From positions 1-24,141 of the forward strand of contig JAZOUD010000062.1 of NCBI GenBank assembly GCA_045658005.1: DNA of 24,141 nucleotides. The letters are read 5' to 3'. Positions 23,911 through 24,141 of the stretch are shown in pieces. Source of the stretch: UBA2862 sp045658005 (GTDB taxonomy: Bacteria > Bacillota > Clostridia > Christensenellales > Aristaeellaceae). Each line of letters begins with the position of its first letter. The first letter of the stretch is position 1. A model generated the notes under the pieces. It worked only from the letters and a program-made list of their open reading frames with translations, was not told where the DNA came from and made no database searches. The translations under genes were made by a program, and so were the position numbers.

Positions 23911-23938
23911 ACAGCAGATAAATTCAGGTTTATGGAGG
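23902..23938. repeat. Stem-loop overlapping the acyltransferase stop
   Basis: CTTCCATAAAC pairs with GTTTATGGAGG (11 pairs, one wobble) around a 15-nt loop; the TAA stop is inside the left arm. No T-run follows, so it is not a clear terminator. It may instead stabilise the 3' end or modulate read-through to the next gene. Confidence 0.45.
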
Positions 23939-24058
23939 AATATACTGAGGATCTATTTGTGGAGTATATGCCGCTTATAGAAGTCGAAGATGGTTTTGTT
24001 CAATCTGGGTAGAAAGAAACAGGGTGGGCAAAAAAATATGATAAGGAAGAGAGACACA

Positions 24059-24141
24059 ATGACTGATGAGCAAATATTAAAAGAAATCAATCCGGTATTT
24101 TTAACAGCACGTTCCTCAATCTATCGCTTTGCGCTTTGGGG
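24059..24141 (+). CDS. Unidentified protein, 5' end only
   Basis: An ATG at 24059 with GGAAGAGAG 5 nt upstream begins MTDEQILKEINPVFLTARSS and stays open to the window edge (27 codons). Codon use resembles the acyltransferase 148 bp upstream on the same strand, so the two may be linked. I do not recognise the family from this stub. Confidence 0.55.
   Translation, partial: MTDEQILKEINPVFLTARSSIYRFALW

Noticed and set aside
23932..24012. 26-codon ORF (MEEYTEDLFVEYMPLIEVED...)
   Set aside because: No proper ribosome-binding site, starts inside a hairpin and matches nothing I know; may be a gene fragment but cannot be supported.
1..24141. CRISPR arrays, tRNA or rRNA genes
   Set aside because: No regularly spaced short repeats, no cloverleaf-like segments and no rRNA-like sequence were seen on either strand.

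Overview
This window reads as a chromosomal segment of a fairly GC-rich anaerobic Bacillota, probably a gut or rumen Clostridia. The grounds are strong AGGAGG-type ribosome-binding sites, a YesM/YesN-type two-component pair, a lone sugar-binding-protein/two-permease ABC importer with no ATPase gene, and remnants of large serine recombinases of the kind carried by clostridial integrative elements. The taxonomic guess is inference only.

Region 1 (about 1-18625, all on the minus strand) is a glycan-utilisation locus. In transcription order it holds a sensor kinase and AraC-type response regulator (18625-16125), a promoter gap, a secreted sugar-binding protein, a hairpin, two ABC permeases, an MGH1/GH63-like glycosidase, an Asp/Glu-racemase-like protein, a GH127 glycosidase, a DUF1537 acid-sugar kinase, a BKACE (DUF849) beta-keto-acid cleavage enzyme, a GH78 alpha-L-rhamnosidase, an AraM-type glycerol-1-phosphate dehydrogenase, an FGGY kinase, and an L-fucose-isomerase-like gene that runs off the left edge. 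Most junctions overlap by 4 bp or are spaced by only a few bases. The glycosidases I can see have no signal peptide, so oligosaccharides are probably imported first and cut in the cytoplasm. GH78 and GH127 point to rhamnose- and arabinofuranose-containing pectin (rhamnogalacturonan I or II, or arabinogalactan). The kinase/BKACE/racemase trio implies that an acid sugar is also degraded. The isomerase gene lacks about 100 internal codons and is frameshifted at the joint, so it is broken or misassembled.

Region 2 (about 18626-22450) is an accessory patch with lower GC. It has half of an AraC DNA-binding domain (+ strand) and two truncated serine-recombinase C-terminal fragments (minus strand). 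Each fragment is joined at the same point to a 65-bp sequence (19117-19181 and 22202-22266, 63 of 65 identical, same orientation). The roughly 3-kb interval between the repeats carries an AAC(6')-like acetyltransferase with a damaged 5' end, a small unknown ORF, and an unusual fusion of a leucine-carboxyl-methyltransferase-like domain with a C-terminal STAS (anti-sigma-factor antagonist) domain that has its own terminator.

Region 3 (about 22450-24141, + strand) has a 15-bp inverted repeat, a good sigma-A-like promoter, an HXXXDG acyltransferase of the condensation-domain superfamily, and the first 27 codons of an unidentified gene cut by the right edge. I saw no tRNA, rRNA, CRISPR array or intact transposase.
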